This document shows, piece after piece, positions 36,801 to 45,292 of a DNA stretch of 64,000 nucleotides. A program made the position numbers and the translations under genes. Within the stretch, counting starts at the first letter, position 1, and the number at the start of each line of letters is the position of its first letter. Origin of the DNA: Bacteroidota bacterium (GTDB taxonomy: Bacteria; Bacteroidota; Bacteroidia; Chitinophagales; Chitinophagaceae); NCBI GenBank assembly GCA_013288945.1, contig JABDAZ010000008.1, positions 1 to 64,000 of the forward strand, in the 5' to 3' direction. The notes below the pieces were generated by a model that was not told the origin of the DNA, searched no databases, and saw only the letters and a list, made by a program, of their open reading frames with translations.

Positions 36801-39800
36801 GATAACTATTAATGTTGGTTCATCAGCAAAGGATTTATTCGTGATCCAAAAAATTGATCATGGCATTAATAAAAAAGAAAATGATTCAAGTTATTCTTTC
36901 TTCAATATTAATAATGAAAAAAAATCTGTTGACTTTAATATTACCGAAAATGATCGCGGAGGTTTTGGCGTGTTTCATTCTTTTGTAAAAAACAATCGTT
37001 TTTATACAAATACAAATACTGTTTTTGTTTCCTGGACAAATAAAGAATTAAATATCAGCTATGAAACATTTCGCGATAAAACTTTGCCAGGCAGTGAAGA
37101 AAAATGGACAGTAAAAATTTCAGGATATAAAAAAGATAAAGTTGCGGCAGAAGTTTTGGCAAGTATGTACGATGCTTCGCTTGATCAATTTAAAAAACAA
37201 CAATGGAGTAAGCCGGATATTTTTTCCAATTATTCATTTCAGGAAAATTGGAATGGAGGAAATAATTTTTCATTAATACAGTCACAAGAAAAATATTTGG
37301 ATAATTACTATCTAACTTCCTTTTATAAAAAAGAATATGATCTATTAGGAAATATTACTGTAGTAAGAAATCTGAATGGCTCAGTAAGAATGGCATTACG
37401 ACCAAATACTTTAGAAGCAATGGCTGGTAAACCAAGAATGATTCAAATTCCAGATTTTAAAAATGACCCAGACGGCTCAAAAGGATTAATGATAGATGAT
37501 AATATTGTTTATAATATGAAAACAGGAAGCAATGTTGCTTACAAAAAAGATATTGCGGGCTACGGGTCTAGAATTGTTGTTCAAGATGTACAATTAAAAA
37601 ATGTAAAATCAGAACAAGCAGAAAATAAAAAAAATGAGCCTGATAATTCATCAATCCAAATCCGAAAAAACTTTAACGAAACAGCATTCTTTTTTCCTGA
37701 TTTAAAAACAGATGCTGAAGGTAATGTTTCATTTTCATTCACGATGCCGGAAGCATTAACGCAATGGAAATGGATGACGCTTGCGCACACCAAAGATTTA
37801 TCATTTGGCTATGAAGAAAAAACAACCATCACACAAAAAGAATTAATGGTGCAACCAAATGCACCACGCTTTTTGCGCGAAGGTGATCATATTGATCTTT
37901 CAACAAAAATTGTAAACTTAACGGATTCTGAAATGACAGGACAGGCAGAATTGCAATTGTTTGATGCAACAACAAACGAACCTGTTGACGGATGGTTTCA
38001 GAATATGCAGGCCAATCAATATTTTACAGTTGGTGCAAAACAAAGTGGCGTTGTTATTTTTCCTATTCAAATTCCTTATCAGTTTAATAAACCATTGACT
38101 TATAAAATAATTGCACACGCGCCTCTGAAAACTGTGGCTGGCAATAGTTTCAGCGATGGTGAAGAAACCACATTACCTGTTTTAAGCAACAGGATGCTGG
38201 TAACAGAAAGCCTTCCGTTAAATATGCGCGGCAACGGAACAAAGAATTTTAAGTTTGAAAAATTATTACAAAGCAACAACAGCGAAACATTAAACCATCA
38301 TTCTTTTACTGTTGAATTTACCAGTAATCCTGCTTGGTATGCGGTGCAGGCTTTGCCATACTTGATAGAATATCCTTACGAATGTGCGGAGCAAACTTTC
38401 AATCGTTTTTATGCAAATGCGCTGGCTTCAAAAATTATTAATAGTTCGCCGCGCATTAAAGCAATATTTGAAAAGTGGAAAACAAGTGATACAAGCGCGC
38501 TGCTTTCCAACCTTCAAAAAAACCAGGAATTAAAATCAATATTGTTGCAGGAAACGCCTTGGGTTTTAGAAGCAAAAAACGAAGCGCAACAGAAAAAAAA
38601 TCTTGCATTATTATTTGATATGTCTGAAATGAGCCACCAGCTTGAGTCTACAATAACAAAATTACAAGCTATGCAAAATGATGATGGCGGTTTTGTTTGG
38701 TTTAAAGGTGGACCGGATGATCGTTACATCACACAATATATTTTAACAGGCATCGGCCATTTAAAAAAATTACACGCATTGCCACCATCATTAACAGAAA
38801 AATTAAATGACATTGTAAAAAATGCACTTCCATATTTGGATAAAAAAATAAAAGAAGATTATGATTATCTCGTAAAACATAAATTGAATATTAATAATAA
38901 TAATCTTGATTATACCCAGATTCAATATTTGTACATGCGCAGTTTTTTTAATGAATATGCATTGCCTGGTGAAGCTTTTGCGGCAATGAATTATTATCGC
39001 AAACAATCACAACAGGTTTGGTTGCAACAAAATAAATTTATGCAAGGCATGATTGCATTATCATTATTTAGAACAGGCGATGTGCAAAAAGCAAAAGACA
39101 TTCTTGCATCATTAAAACAAAATGCAATTATTAATGAAGAACAAGGAATGTATTGGAAAGATATTAACGCTGGTTATTACTGGCAACAAGCTCCGGTTGA
39201 AACACAATCGTTATTAATAGAAGCATTCAGTGAAATTAATAAAGACACAAAAACTGTGAATGATTTAAAAACCTGGTTATTAAAACAAAAGCAAACACAA
39301 AACTGGAAAACCACCAAAGCCACGGCTGACGCATGTTACGCATTGTTGTTGCAAGGAATTGATTGGTTGGAAAACACTCCTACAGTAAAAATTATTGCAG
39401 GTGATAAAATAGTTATTAATAGCAATGATGCCAATGCTGAAGCCGGAACGGGTTATCTTAAAAAAACAATTGACGGGCCTTTTGTAAATGCAACTATGGG
39501 AAATATTTCTGTGTCAGTAAATTCATCTTCGGCTGCAAACGCGCAGCCAGCCTGGGGTTCAGCATACTGGCAATACTTTGAAAACTTGGATAAGATTACA
39601 CCAGCATCAACGCCGTTGCAACTCAATAAAAAATTATTTGTTGAAAAAAATACAGATCGCGGATTAATACTGGAACCTGTTTTAGAAAATGGTTCATTAA
39701 AAGTAGGCGATAAAATAAAAGTGCGCATCGAATTAAAAGTTGATCGTGACATGGAATATGTGCATATGAAAGATATGCGCGCATCATGCATGGAACCCGT

Positions 39801-40035
39801 TAATGTACTGAGCGAATATAAATGGCAGGATGGTTTAGGCTATTATGAAACCACGAAAGATGCAAGCACTAATTTCTTTTTTAGCTGGCTTCCGAAAGGC
39901 ACTTATGTTTTTGAATATGCATTGTTCGTTACCAACACAGGAAATTTTAGCAATGGCATTACAAACATTGAATGCATGTACGCACCGGAATTTTCAAGTC
40001 ACAGCGAAGGGATAAGAGTTAATGTTGAAGACTAG
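33805..40035 (+). CDS. Alpha-2-macroglobulin family protein with thioester motif
   Basis: A 2,076-residue exported protein, the largest in the window. The signal peptide (about 1-20, ending LFAQ) has no lipobox, unlike many bacterial macroglobulins. A long N-terminal helical part (to about 400) precedes the macroglobulin beta domains; FLFTDRSIYRPGQTIYFKG starts near residue 604, the A2M core FFFPDLKTDAEGNVSFSF near 1295, and the thioester CAEQ is at 1527-1530. An alpha-toroid follows (MQNDDGGFVWFKGG). It should trap attacking proteases in the periplasm or at the surface. Residues 934-943 are encoded by a heptamer run. No PBP1C gene lies next to it. Confidence 0.9.
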   Translation: MIRNICAIILISLSGTTLFAQNANNGYEKNWKKVDSLINKKGLTQSAWNEVNNIYILAKKEKNDAQVIKALMYKMNLQQDNQDDAVKKNINELEEEIKSAQEPAKSILTSILAEMYWNYFQQNRYRFYSRTNTTDFKKTDIATWTIDDFHKKISELYLASLLNEKLLQQTKLEPFDAIIIKGNVRYLRPTLYDLLTHRALEYFKNDERDINKPAYAFELDNDEAFAAANVFSKYHFTTKDSSSLHFKALQLFQQLLLFHINDAKPEALIDADIERIEFVNQYSISENKNELYNKALKNITDKYSTQQAAQAWYFIALQYFEKAKKYDALKDTNNRYAYVEAKTICKKIILLNDSSEGKSNCINLLKQIVAPELSMQTEKVNVPDQPFRSLINYKNFSQLYFRIIKIDQRIKDNLSNNQWQDDYWEKLLKFPSLKNFSQQFPQTNDYQKHAAEIKIDALPVGEFALLASVDSNFKLTKNPLAVQYFYVSNIAYINNGFDYFVLNRESGQPLNAASVQVLERSYNNRTGKTDMSKSTNYQTDNHGYFLLQEKYNNNRNNDKLLEITTSTDHLFLDDQINTYRNYNDANDNESTDKSKYEKNNLKTFLFTDRSIYRPGQTIYFKGIVVTKDSETRQSKIIPSFKTKIFLYNANDEKVDSLQLTTNDFGSYNGKFILPENLLNGEFKITDDSSGNEQSFSVEEYKRPKFYVEYEKVKGSYRINDSIKITGSAKAYAGNNIDGASVKYRVVREARYPYPWLYWRSGIPRSSSQEIAHGEIKTNADGKFNISFAAMPDKSINKILQPVFEYKISADITDINGETRSAETIVPVGYKALNLSIALPYGDNIAADSLKNIFIQTKNLSGEFEPANVNVAIYKLKSPDRLIRERYWEHPDQFVMSKEEFIKNFPFDEYSDETKKENWEKINKVFEKSDSTKEDSRFKIQGTSFQAGWYVIEATAKDKYNEDVKNIKYIQLYDAKNGNPANPQYNWVFDNYKVTEPEKKITINVGSSAKDLFVIQKIDHGINKKENDSSYSFFNINNEKKSVDFNITENDRGGFGVFHSFVKNNRFYTNTNTVFVSWTNKELNISYETFRDKTLPGSEEKWTVKISGYKKDKVAAEVLASMYDASLDQFKKQQWSKPDIFSNYSFQENWNGGNNFSLIQSQEKYLDNYYLTSFYKKEYDLLGNITVVRNLNGSVRMALRPNTLEAMAGKPRMIQIPDFKNDPDGSKGLMIDDNIVYNMKTGSNVAYKKDIAGYGSRIVVQDVQLKNVKSEQAENKKNEPDNSSIQIRKNFNETAFFFPDLKTDAEGNVSFSFTMPEALTQWKWMTLAHTKDLSFGYEEKTTITQKELMVQPNAPRFLREGDHIDLSTKIVNLTDSEMTGQAELQLFDATTNEPVDGWFQNMQANQYFTVGAKQSGVVIFPIQIPYQFNKPLTYKIIAHAPLKTVAGNSFSDGEETTLPVLSNRMLVTESLPLNMRGNGTKNFKFEKLLQSNNSETLNHHSFTVEFTSNPAWYAVQALPYLIEYPYECAEQTFNRFYANALASKIINSSPRIKAIFEKWKTSDTSALLSNLQKNQELKSILLQETPWVLEAKNEAQQKKNLALLFDMSEMSHQLESTITKLQAMQNDDGGFVWFKGGPDDRYITQYILTGIGHLKKLHALPPSLTEKLNDIVKNALPYLDKKIKEDYDYLVKHKLNINNNNLDYTQIQYLYMRSFFNEYALPGEAFAAMNYYRKQSQQVWLQQNKFMQGMIALSLFRTGDVQKAKDILASLKQNAIINEEQGMYWKDINAGYYWQQAPVETQSLLIEAFSEINKDTKTVNDLKTWLLKQKQTQNWKTTKATADACYALLLQGIDWLENTPTVKIIAGDKIVINSNDANAEAGTGYLKKTIDGPFVNATMGNISVSVNSSSAANAQPAWGSAYWQYFENLDKITPASTPLQLNKKLFVEKNTDRGLILEPVLENGSLKVGDKIKVRIELKVDRDMEYVHMKDMRASCMEPVNVLSEYKWQDGLGYYETTKDASTNFFFSWLPKGTYVFEYALFVTNTGNFSNGITNIECMYAPEFSSHSEGIRVNVED
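36604..36631. repeat. Heptamer run inside the macroglobulin gene
   Basis: Four consecutive 7-mers: GACTCAA, GGTTTAA, GATACAA, GGCACAA. They encode DSRFKIQGTS in frame, in a loop-like region before AGWYVIEATAKDKY. Confidence 0.55.
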
Positions 40036-40392
40036 CCCTGAGCCTGGCGAAGGGCGGTAAATTAAATGAATAACTGAAGAAATGTATGCAGTTTATATAT
40101 TACAATGCGCTGATAAAAGTTATTATACAGGCTTAACAAACGATCTTGAAAAAAGAATTTGGCAACATGAAACTGGATTTTTTCCAACGTGTTATACTTT
40201 TAAAAGAAGGCCTTTAAAACTCATTTGGTACACTTTTGTCGAAACTGCTGTAAAAGCAAATGAATTGAAAAACAAATAAAAGGTTGGTCAAGAAAAAAGA
40301 AAGAAGCGTTAATGAATGATGATATTAATGAACTGAAAAGGCTTTCGAATGAAAAAAAGCCGATTGCGCAAGACCCTTCGCCAAGCTCAGGG
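40036..40392. repeat. Inverted copies of a CCCTTCGCCAGGCTCAGGG-type palindrome bracketing a GIY-YIG gene
   Basis: CCCTGAGCCTGGCGAAGGG at 40036-40054 and its near-inverse CCCTTCGCCAAGCTCAGGG at 40374-40392 lie on either side of the GIY-YIG gene. Each is itself an imperfect palindrome. The left copy starts just after the macroglobulin stop; the right copy is inside an open frame. Confidence 0.8.
40082..40374 (+). pseudogene. GIY-YIG endonuclease gene, frameshifted
   Basis: The first 65 codons (40082-40279) encode a GIY-YIG domain of the UPF0213/YhbQ type: YAVYILQCADKSYYTGLTNDLEKRIWQHETG and KRRPLKLIWYT. The frame ends in TAA after ELKNK. In another frame the family C-terminus continues without a gap: QIKGWSRKKKEALMNDDINELKRLS. 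One missing base in the A-run near 40268 explains the break. The resumed frame joins, through the right-hand palindrome, to the FAD oxidoreductase. A sequencing error or programmed slippage could also explain it. Confidence 0.78.
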
Positions 40393-41454
40393 TTTGTACA
40401 AACTGAAACATTAATAATCGGCCAGGGAATAAGCGGAACTTTTCTCTCTTACTATTTACAAAAATCCGGCGTATCATTTATTATTATTGATGAATCAAAA
40501 CCAAACACTGCATCAAAAGCTGCGGCCGGCATTATTAATCCTGTTACGGGAAGAAGAATTGTAAAGACTTGGATGATTGACGAGTTGCTGCCTTTCGCGC
40601 TGAATGCATATGAAGAAATCGGCAATCACTTAAATATTAATTGCATCACTCAAAAAAATATAGTTGATTTTTTTGCAACGCCACAAATGCGCAATGCATT
40701 TATTAATCGGTATAAAGAAGACAAACAATATTTAAATAACCCATCTGATGAAAATAATTGGCTCAACAATTTTCACTACGATTTTGGATATGGAGAAATA
40801 GAACCTTGTTATTTAGTTGATGTTTTTTTATTAATAAATGCTTTCAGAAAAAAAATGCTTGCTGAAAATTTATTAATAGATGAACGGTTTGATATAAATG
40901 AACTGGCTATTAATGAAAATAAAATCACGTATAAAAATATTAGTGCAAACAAAATAATTTTTTGCGATGGTATTGAAAGTTATAACAATCCTTATTTTAA
41001 AAACCTTCCATTTGCGCCGAATAAAGGCGAAGCATTAATCATTGAAATTGAAAATTTTACTGCAAAAAATATTTTTAAAAAAGGTATTAATCTTGTTCCG
41101 TTAAAAGATAATTTGTTTTGGGTTGGTTCTTCTTATGAATGGAATTTTGAAAATGATCAGCCGACAGAATCGTTTAGGAAAATGACGGAAATGATTTTAA
41201 AAGAATGGATAAAATCCGACTTTAAAATTCATGATCATATTGCATCTGTTCGCCCGGCAACGCTGGAACGCAGGCCATTTGTAGGTTTTCATCCATTGCA
41301 AAAAAACGTTGGCATTTTTAACGGAATGGGAACAAAAGGCTGTTCGCTTGCGCCTTATTTTGCAAATCAGTTTGCGCAAAATATTATTAATAACTCATTA
41401 ATAATTCCTGAAGTTGATATAAACCGTTTTGCAAAAGCATTAAGCAAAAACTGA
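40312..41454 (+). CDS. FAD-dependent oxidoreductase (DAO family) with a foreign N-terminus
   Basis: A D-amino-acid-oxidase-fold flavoprotein: the FAD motif ETLIIGQGISGTFLSYYLQKSG, then TASKAAAGIINPVTGRRIVKTW, and the C-terminal RPATLERRPFVGFHPLQKNVGIFNGMGTKGCSLAPY. Related proteins would be expected to start just before ETLIIG. Here no usable start codon exists there; the only ATG in frame is 40312, and the first about 31 residues are the tail of the GIY-YIG gene (NDDINELKRLSNEKK) plus a repeat-encoded stretch (QDPSPSSGF). The gene seems to depend on a start borrowed from its broken neighbour. Confidence 0.83.
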   Translation: MNDDINELKRLSNEKKPIAQDPSPSSGFVQTETLIIGQGISGTFLSYYLQKSGVSFIIIDESKPNTASKAAAGIINPVTGRRIVKTWMIDELLPFALNAYEEIGNHLNINCITQKNIVDFFATPQMRNAFINRYKEDKQYLNNPSDENNWLNNFHYDFGYGEIEPCYLVDVFLLINAFRKKMLAENLLIDERFDINELAINENKITYKNISANKIIFCDGIESYNNPYFKNLPFAPNKGEALIIEIENFTAKNIFKKGINLVPLKDNLFWVGSSYEWNFENDQPTESFRKMTEMILKEWIKSDFKIHDHIASVRPATLERRPFVGFHPLQKNVGIFNGMGTKGCSLAPYFANQFAQNIINNSLIIPEVDINRFAKALSKN

Positions 41455-41506
41455 TTATTATTTAATTTATTTTGTACAATCTTTTGTTCATTAATGATCA
41501 TCAGTT

Positions 41507-41616
41507 GCGTCGCACACTTGTACATTTATTTTATCAATCAACTTCTCCAATTCCGTCATTCCCAACTTCGCGAGAATGACAAAAAAAATGCTGAACTTAA
41601 TCAGCATCTTTTTTTA
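41507..41616. repeat. REP-like core, GTCATTC palindrome and terminator
   Basis: Reverse core at 41507-41523, preceded by TTTTGTTCATTAATGATCATC. Then GTCATTC/GAATGAC ends around 41557-41580, and a terminator ATGCTGA / TCAGCAT (41588-41607) with a T-run, serving the oxidoreductase gene before a convergent gene. Confidence 0.82.
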
Positions 41617-41638
41617 TTAATGAAATGGTGTGTATGAT

Positions 41639-42499
41639 CTAAGCTATCTTTTTTCTTTTTATTTCTCCAGCCATTTGTGATGATGAACGCAACATGATTG
41701 TTGTTTTTCCATTTACAAAATTTAATGGATCCTGATTCAGCACCCTGCACATTGCTTCATAAAGTTCCGGCAATTCGTGTTTAAAAAATACCGGGTTTTC
41801 AAAAAATAATTCTACAGATACTGCCCAAAATTCATGATAATTTGTTCCAGCATAATCGCCCAGAATATTTTTTTCTCCCTGCTGCATCGCTGTAAAAATC
41901 GGGCGCGCAACTTTTGAAAAATTTAAAAATTCTTTCTTAAAATATTTGTCTTCTTCTGTTTGCGTAATAAAATTTACATAAGCCAACGCATGCCCCATTT
42001 CATGCAAACCAACATTGCAATTGGGCGTTTGCCCGTTAATGCCTTTCATAAAATTATCCCACGAAAGATAAATGCCGCTTTGATCTACATGGCCCATAAA
42101 AGGGCGCGAATACATGCCATAATGATAATCATCGCGCAGCACAAAAATGTCGTTAAAATAATTGAACATAAATTTATCAAGCCCGAATGTAAGCTCCACT
42201 GCCACTGCACTTATAAGGATTGGCATCGTTTCACTTTCTTCTACTTCTATGTAATGAAAATGTTTTGATTTTTTAAAAAGATGCGTTCGGAATAAAAATT
42301 TCCGCTGCTCTTCCAAACCCAAGCGGTTATAATATTTTATATGCCGCGAAACGATGGAATGATAAAATGTTTCTTTCGAAATAAAACTTTTGTATTGTTG
42401 TTTCAGGTACAATTGATGAAACAAAAATGCAACAGGGCGGTGAAGAATTAAAATGCCCAATACTACGGATGTAATGATTACAATTTCCATAAGGTTCAT
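41639..42499 (-). CDS. MtfA-like zinc metallopeptidase (M90)
   Basis: A 286-residue protein with an N-terminal membrane segment (about residues 5-20) and a zinc-binding HEMGH at 166-170, followed by AGTNYHEFWAVSVELFFENPV, the downstream motif of the MtfA/DUF980 family with an additional metal ligand. E. coli MtfA is linked to control of the glucose phosphotransferase regulator Mlc; that link is unlikely to carry over here because the membrane anchor and host differ. It stands alone. Confidence 0.85.
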   Translation of the reverse strand: MNLMEIVIITSVVLGILILHRPVAFLFHQLYLKQQYKSFISKETFYHSIVSRHIKYYNRLGLEEQRKFLFRTHLFKKSKHFHYIEVEESETMPILISAVAVELTFGLDKFMFNYFNDIFVLRDDYHYGMYSRPFMGHVDQSGIYLSWDNFMKGINGQTPNCNVGLHEMGHALAYVNFITQTEEDKYFKKEFLNFSKVARPIFTAMQQGEKNILGDYAGTNYHEFWAVSVELFFENPVFFKHELPELYEAMCRVLNQDPLNFVNGKTTIMLRSSSQMAGEIKRKKIA

Positions 42500-42902
42500 T
42501 TTTCTTTTTGTGATTAGAGTATGAAAAACAATGGCCTTAGAAGAATACAGGATGATAAAGAGAGATAAGGTAAGTTGTGCGAATCAGAATTTATGAGTTG
42601 GATTAATCACAAGGAGAATGGAGTGAAACGGATTAGTAAACAAGATAAAAATTATTTTTAAAAGTTAAAAGCGTTTGGCTGAGTTTTTTTAAAGTTTTTG
42701 TAACCGGTTGAAGGCTAATGAATTTAAAAATCTATTCGAGAACATTTTTTATTAATAACACATATATTAATCAGTTTTTATTTTATTAACCCGGCATTTG
42801 AATAATTAATCGATTTCAGTGGCGTCGCACACTTGTACATTAATTCATTATTCAGCATTTTTTTAAACGCTAAATGAGCGTGTGCGCAATCTTCTTTTAA
42901 AT
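42500..42902. other. Gap with one REP-like core
   Basis: Between the divergent mtfA-like gene and aspS there is no supported reading frame. A reverse REP-like core lies at 42822-42838. The rest is unremarkable. Confidence 0.7.
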
Positions 42903-42910
42903 TACCTTTG
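42903..42910 (+). promoter_or_regulatory. -7 box of aspS
   Basis: TACCTTTG matches TAnnTTTG and lies 33 bases before the ATG of aspS. Confidence 0.6.
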
Positions 42911-42943
42911 CAGCCTTATAAATTCAAACGAAAAATTTTATTA

Positions 42944-44776
42944 ATGTACAGGACGCATACTTGTGGCGAATTAAGAAAAAGCGATATCGGCAAAGAAGTT
43001 ACACTTGCAGGCTGGTTGCAAACCATCCGCAAATTTGGAAGTATAAATTTTGTTGATTTAAGAGATCGCTACGGCATCACACAATTATTATTGGGCGAAG
43101 AATTAAATAAACAACTGGACGAAAATCCGCTTGGAAGAGAATTTGTTTTGCAGGTAAAAGGAATTGTAACAGAACGCAGCAATAAAAATGCAAACTTGCC
43201 AACCGGCGATATAGAAATAAAAGTTACTTCATTTTCTATTTTAAATAAATCTGCAACACCGCCATTTACAATTCAAGATGATACGGACGGTGGCGATGAT
43301 GTGCGCATGAAATACCGCTATCTCGATTTGCGCCGCAATGCAGTAAAGAAAAATTTAGAATTGCGTTACACTGTTAATCGCGCTGCAAGAAATTATTTGC
43401 ATGAAAATAATTTTATGGATTTAGAAACGCCTTTCTTAATAAAATCAACACCAGAAGGCGCGCGCGATTTTGTAGTTCCATCGCGAATGAATGCGGGACA
43501 ATTTTATGCATTGCCGCAAAGCCCGCAAACATTTAAGCAGTTATTAATGGTGAGTGGTTATGATCGTTATTTTCAAATTGTAAAATGTTTTCGCGATGAA
43601 GATTTGCGTGCCGATCGCCAACCAGAATTTACACAGATTGATTGTGAAATGAGTTTTGTGGAGCAGGAAGATATTTTAAATATGTTTGAAGGAATGATCA
43701 AATATATTTTTAAACAAGTAAAAGGAATTGACTACACAGAAAAGGTGGAACGCATGAGTTGGGAAGATGCGATGTGGCATTATGGAAATGATAAACCCGA
43801 CATCCGTTTCGGAATGAAAATTTGTAATTTAAAATTTCCATCACACACATTTCCACATCAACAAAATATTTCTTCGCTTATTAATGATGTAAATTTTAAA
43901 GTGTTTGATGATGCTGAAACCGTTGTTGCCATTGCAGTTCCTGCAAGCAGTGAAATGACGCGCAAAGAAATTGATGCATTAACAGAATGGGTAAAGCGCC
44001 CGCAAATCGGCATGAAAGGTTTGGTATATATAAAATACAATATTGACGGCACATTAAAAAGCAGCGTTGATAAATTTTATCATGAAGACAAACTGAAAAA
44101 AATTGCAGAAGCAACAAATGCAAATCCCGGCGATTTAATATTAATACTTGCCGGCGCGGAAGAACGCACGCGCAAAGCCATCAGTGAGCTGCGTTTGGAA
44201 ACCGGAAAAAATAAAGGCTTTAGAAAAGATGATGAATTTAAATTATTATGGGTTTTAGATTTTCCATTGTTTGAATATGCAGAAGATGAAAACCGCTGGG
44301 TTGCGCGCCACCACCCGTTTACAGCGCCAAAGCCAGATCATATTGAAGTGATGATTAATAACGATCCAACTATTGCAGATGCTGCTGAATATTTAAAACA
44401 TCCATACGCAGGCATCAAAGCAAATGCTTATGATATGGTTTTAAACGGCAATGAAATCGGCGGTGGATCAATACGTATTTTTCAAAGAGGTTTGCAGGAA
44501 AAAATGTTTGATGCTTTGGGAATGACGAAAGAAGAAGCCTTGCATAAGTTTGGTTTTTTATTAGGCGCATTTGAATATGGCGCACCGCCGCATGGTGGCA
44601 TTGCATTTGGTTTCGACAGGTTGTGCTCCATTCTTGGTGGCAGCGAAAGCATTCGTGATTTTATAGCGTTTCCAAAAAACAATTCAGGAAGAGATGTGAT
44701 GCTTGATGCGCCGGGAACTATTGATGAAAAGCAGTTGAATGAATTATCTATTAAACTGGATGTTCAAAAAAATTAG
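42944..44776 (+). CDS. aspS: Aspartate-tRNA ligase
   Basis: Class IIb synthetase charging tRNA-Asp. The N-terminal OB fold ([30 protein letters not shown]), motif 2 region ([23 protein letters not shown], which also contains the aspartate-binding site) and motif 3 (GIAFGFDRL) are clear, with the bacterial insertion (GAD) domain between. Length 610 residues is standard. The frame opens at 42908, but ATG 42944 ([11 protein letters not shown]) is the family start and follows the promoter box. Confidence 0.96.
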   Translation: MYRTHTCGELRKSDIGKEVTLAGWLQTIRKFGSINFVDLRDRYGITQLLLGEELNKQLDENPLGREFVLQVKGIVTERSNKNANLPTGDIEIKVTSFSILNKSATPPFTIQDDTDGGDDVRMKYRYLDLRRNAVKKNLELRYTVNRAARNYLHENNFMDLETPFLIKSTPEGARDFVVPSRMNAGQFYALPQSPQTFKQLLMVSGYDRYFQIVKCFRDEDLRADRQPEFTQIDCEMSFVEQEDILNMFEGMIKYIFKQVKGIDYTEKVERMSWEDAMWHYGNDKPDIRFGMKICNLKFPSHTFPHQQNISSLINDVNFKVFDDAETVVAIAVPASSEMTRKEIDALTEWVKRPQIGMKGLVYIKYNIDGTLKSSVDKFYHEDKLKKIAEATNANPGDLILILAGAEERTRKAISELRLETGKNKGFRKDDEFKLLWVLDFPLFEYAEDENRWVARHHPFTAPKPDHIEVMINNDPTIADAAEYLKHPYAGIKANAYDMVLNGNEIGGGSIRIFQRGLQEKMFDALGMTKEEALHKFGFLLGAFEYGAPPHGGIAFGFDRLCSILGGSESIRDFIAFPKNNSGRDVMLDAPGTIDEKQLNELSIKLDVQKN

Positions 44777-44780
44777 TTTG

Positions 44781-45284
44781 ATGAAAAAATTATTAACGTT
44801 AACTGCCATACTTTCCTGGATAAATATTTTAGTTGGTGCGTTGCTTGTTTTGTGCGGGTTAATCGGCCTTGCCGCATCACCGGAAATATTTGTTGCATTA
44901 ATATTAATTGTTTTGGCAGGCGGTATTATACTGCACAGTTATGCAGCTTTGCAATTGAGAAGAAGCATTATTTATCCATCCATTTCATTAAGCAGGCAAA
45001 CGCCTTCAGGCATTCGCATAATGGGTTTTATGGCTTTATTTTTTGCAGTAATGAGTTTCGGAAATGCTATTGTTATTTTACAACAAGCGCCGGAATTAGC
45101 CAAGCAAATAAAACTTCCGCCGCAGGCAAAAAATTTAAATGTTGTTCCCATTCTCCGCGGCTCAGCAATATTTACATTGCTTGTAAGCATAAGCATATTG
45201 GCGAATGTGGTGTTGAATTTCCGGTTGATGAAATGGTATATAATTTCTATTAGTAATAAAGAAAATGATCAGGTTAATAACTGA
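44781..45284 (+). CDS. Hypothetical four-helix membrane protein
   Basis: No family recognised. From ATG 44781 the product is 167 residues with four hydrophobic segments (about 4-30, 35-58, 80-100, 125-150). It starts 4 bases after the aspS stop and is probably in the same transcript. The open frame extends upstream inside aspS, but that part is not hydrophobic and is rejected. Confidence 0.65.
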   Translation: MKKLLTLTAILSWINILVGALLVLCGLIGLAASPEIFVALILIVLAGGIILHSYAALQLRRSIIYPSISLSRQTPSGIRIMGFMALFFAVMSFGNAIVILQQAPELAKQIKLPPQAKNLNVVPILRGSAIFTLLVSISILANVVLNFRLMKWYIISISNKENDQVNN

Positions 45285-45292
45285 AAATTTTT

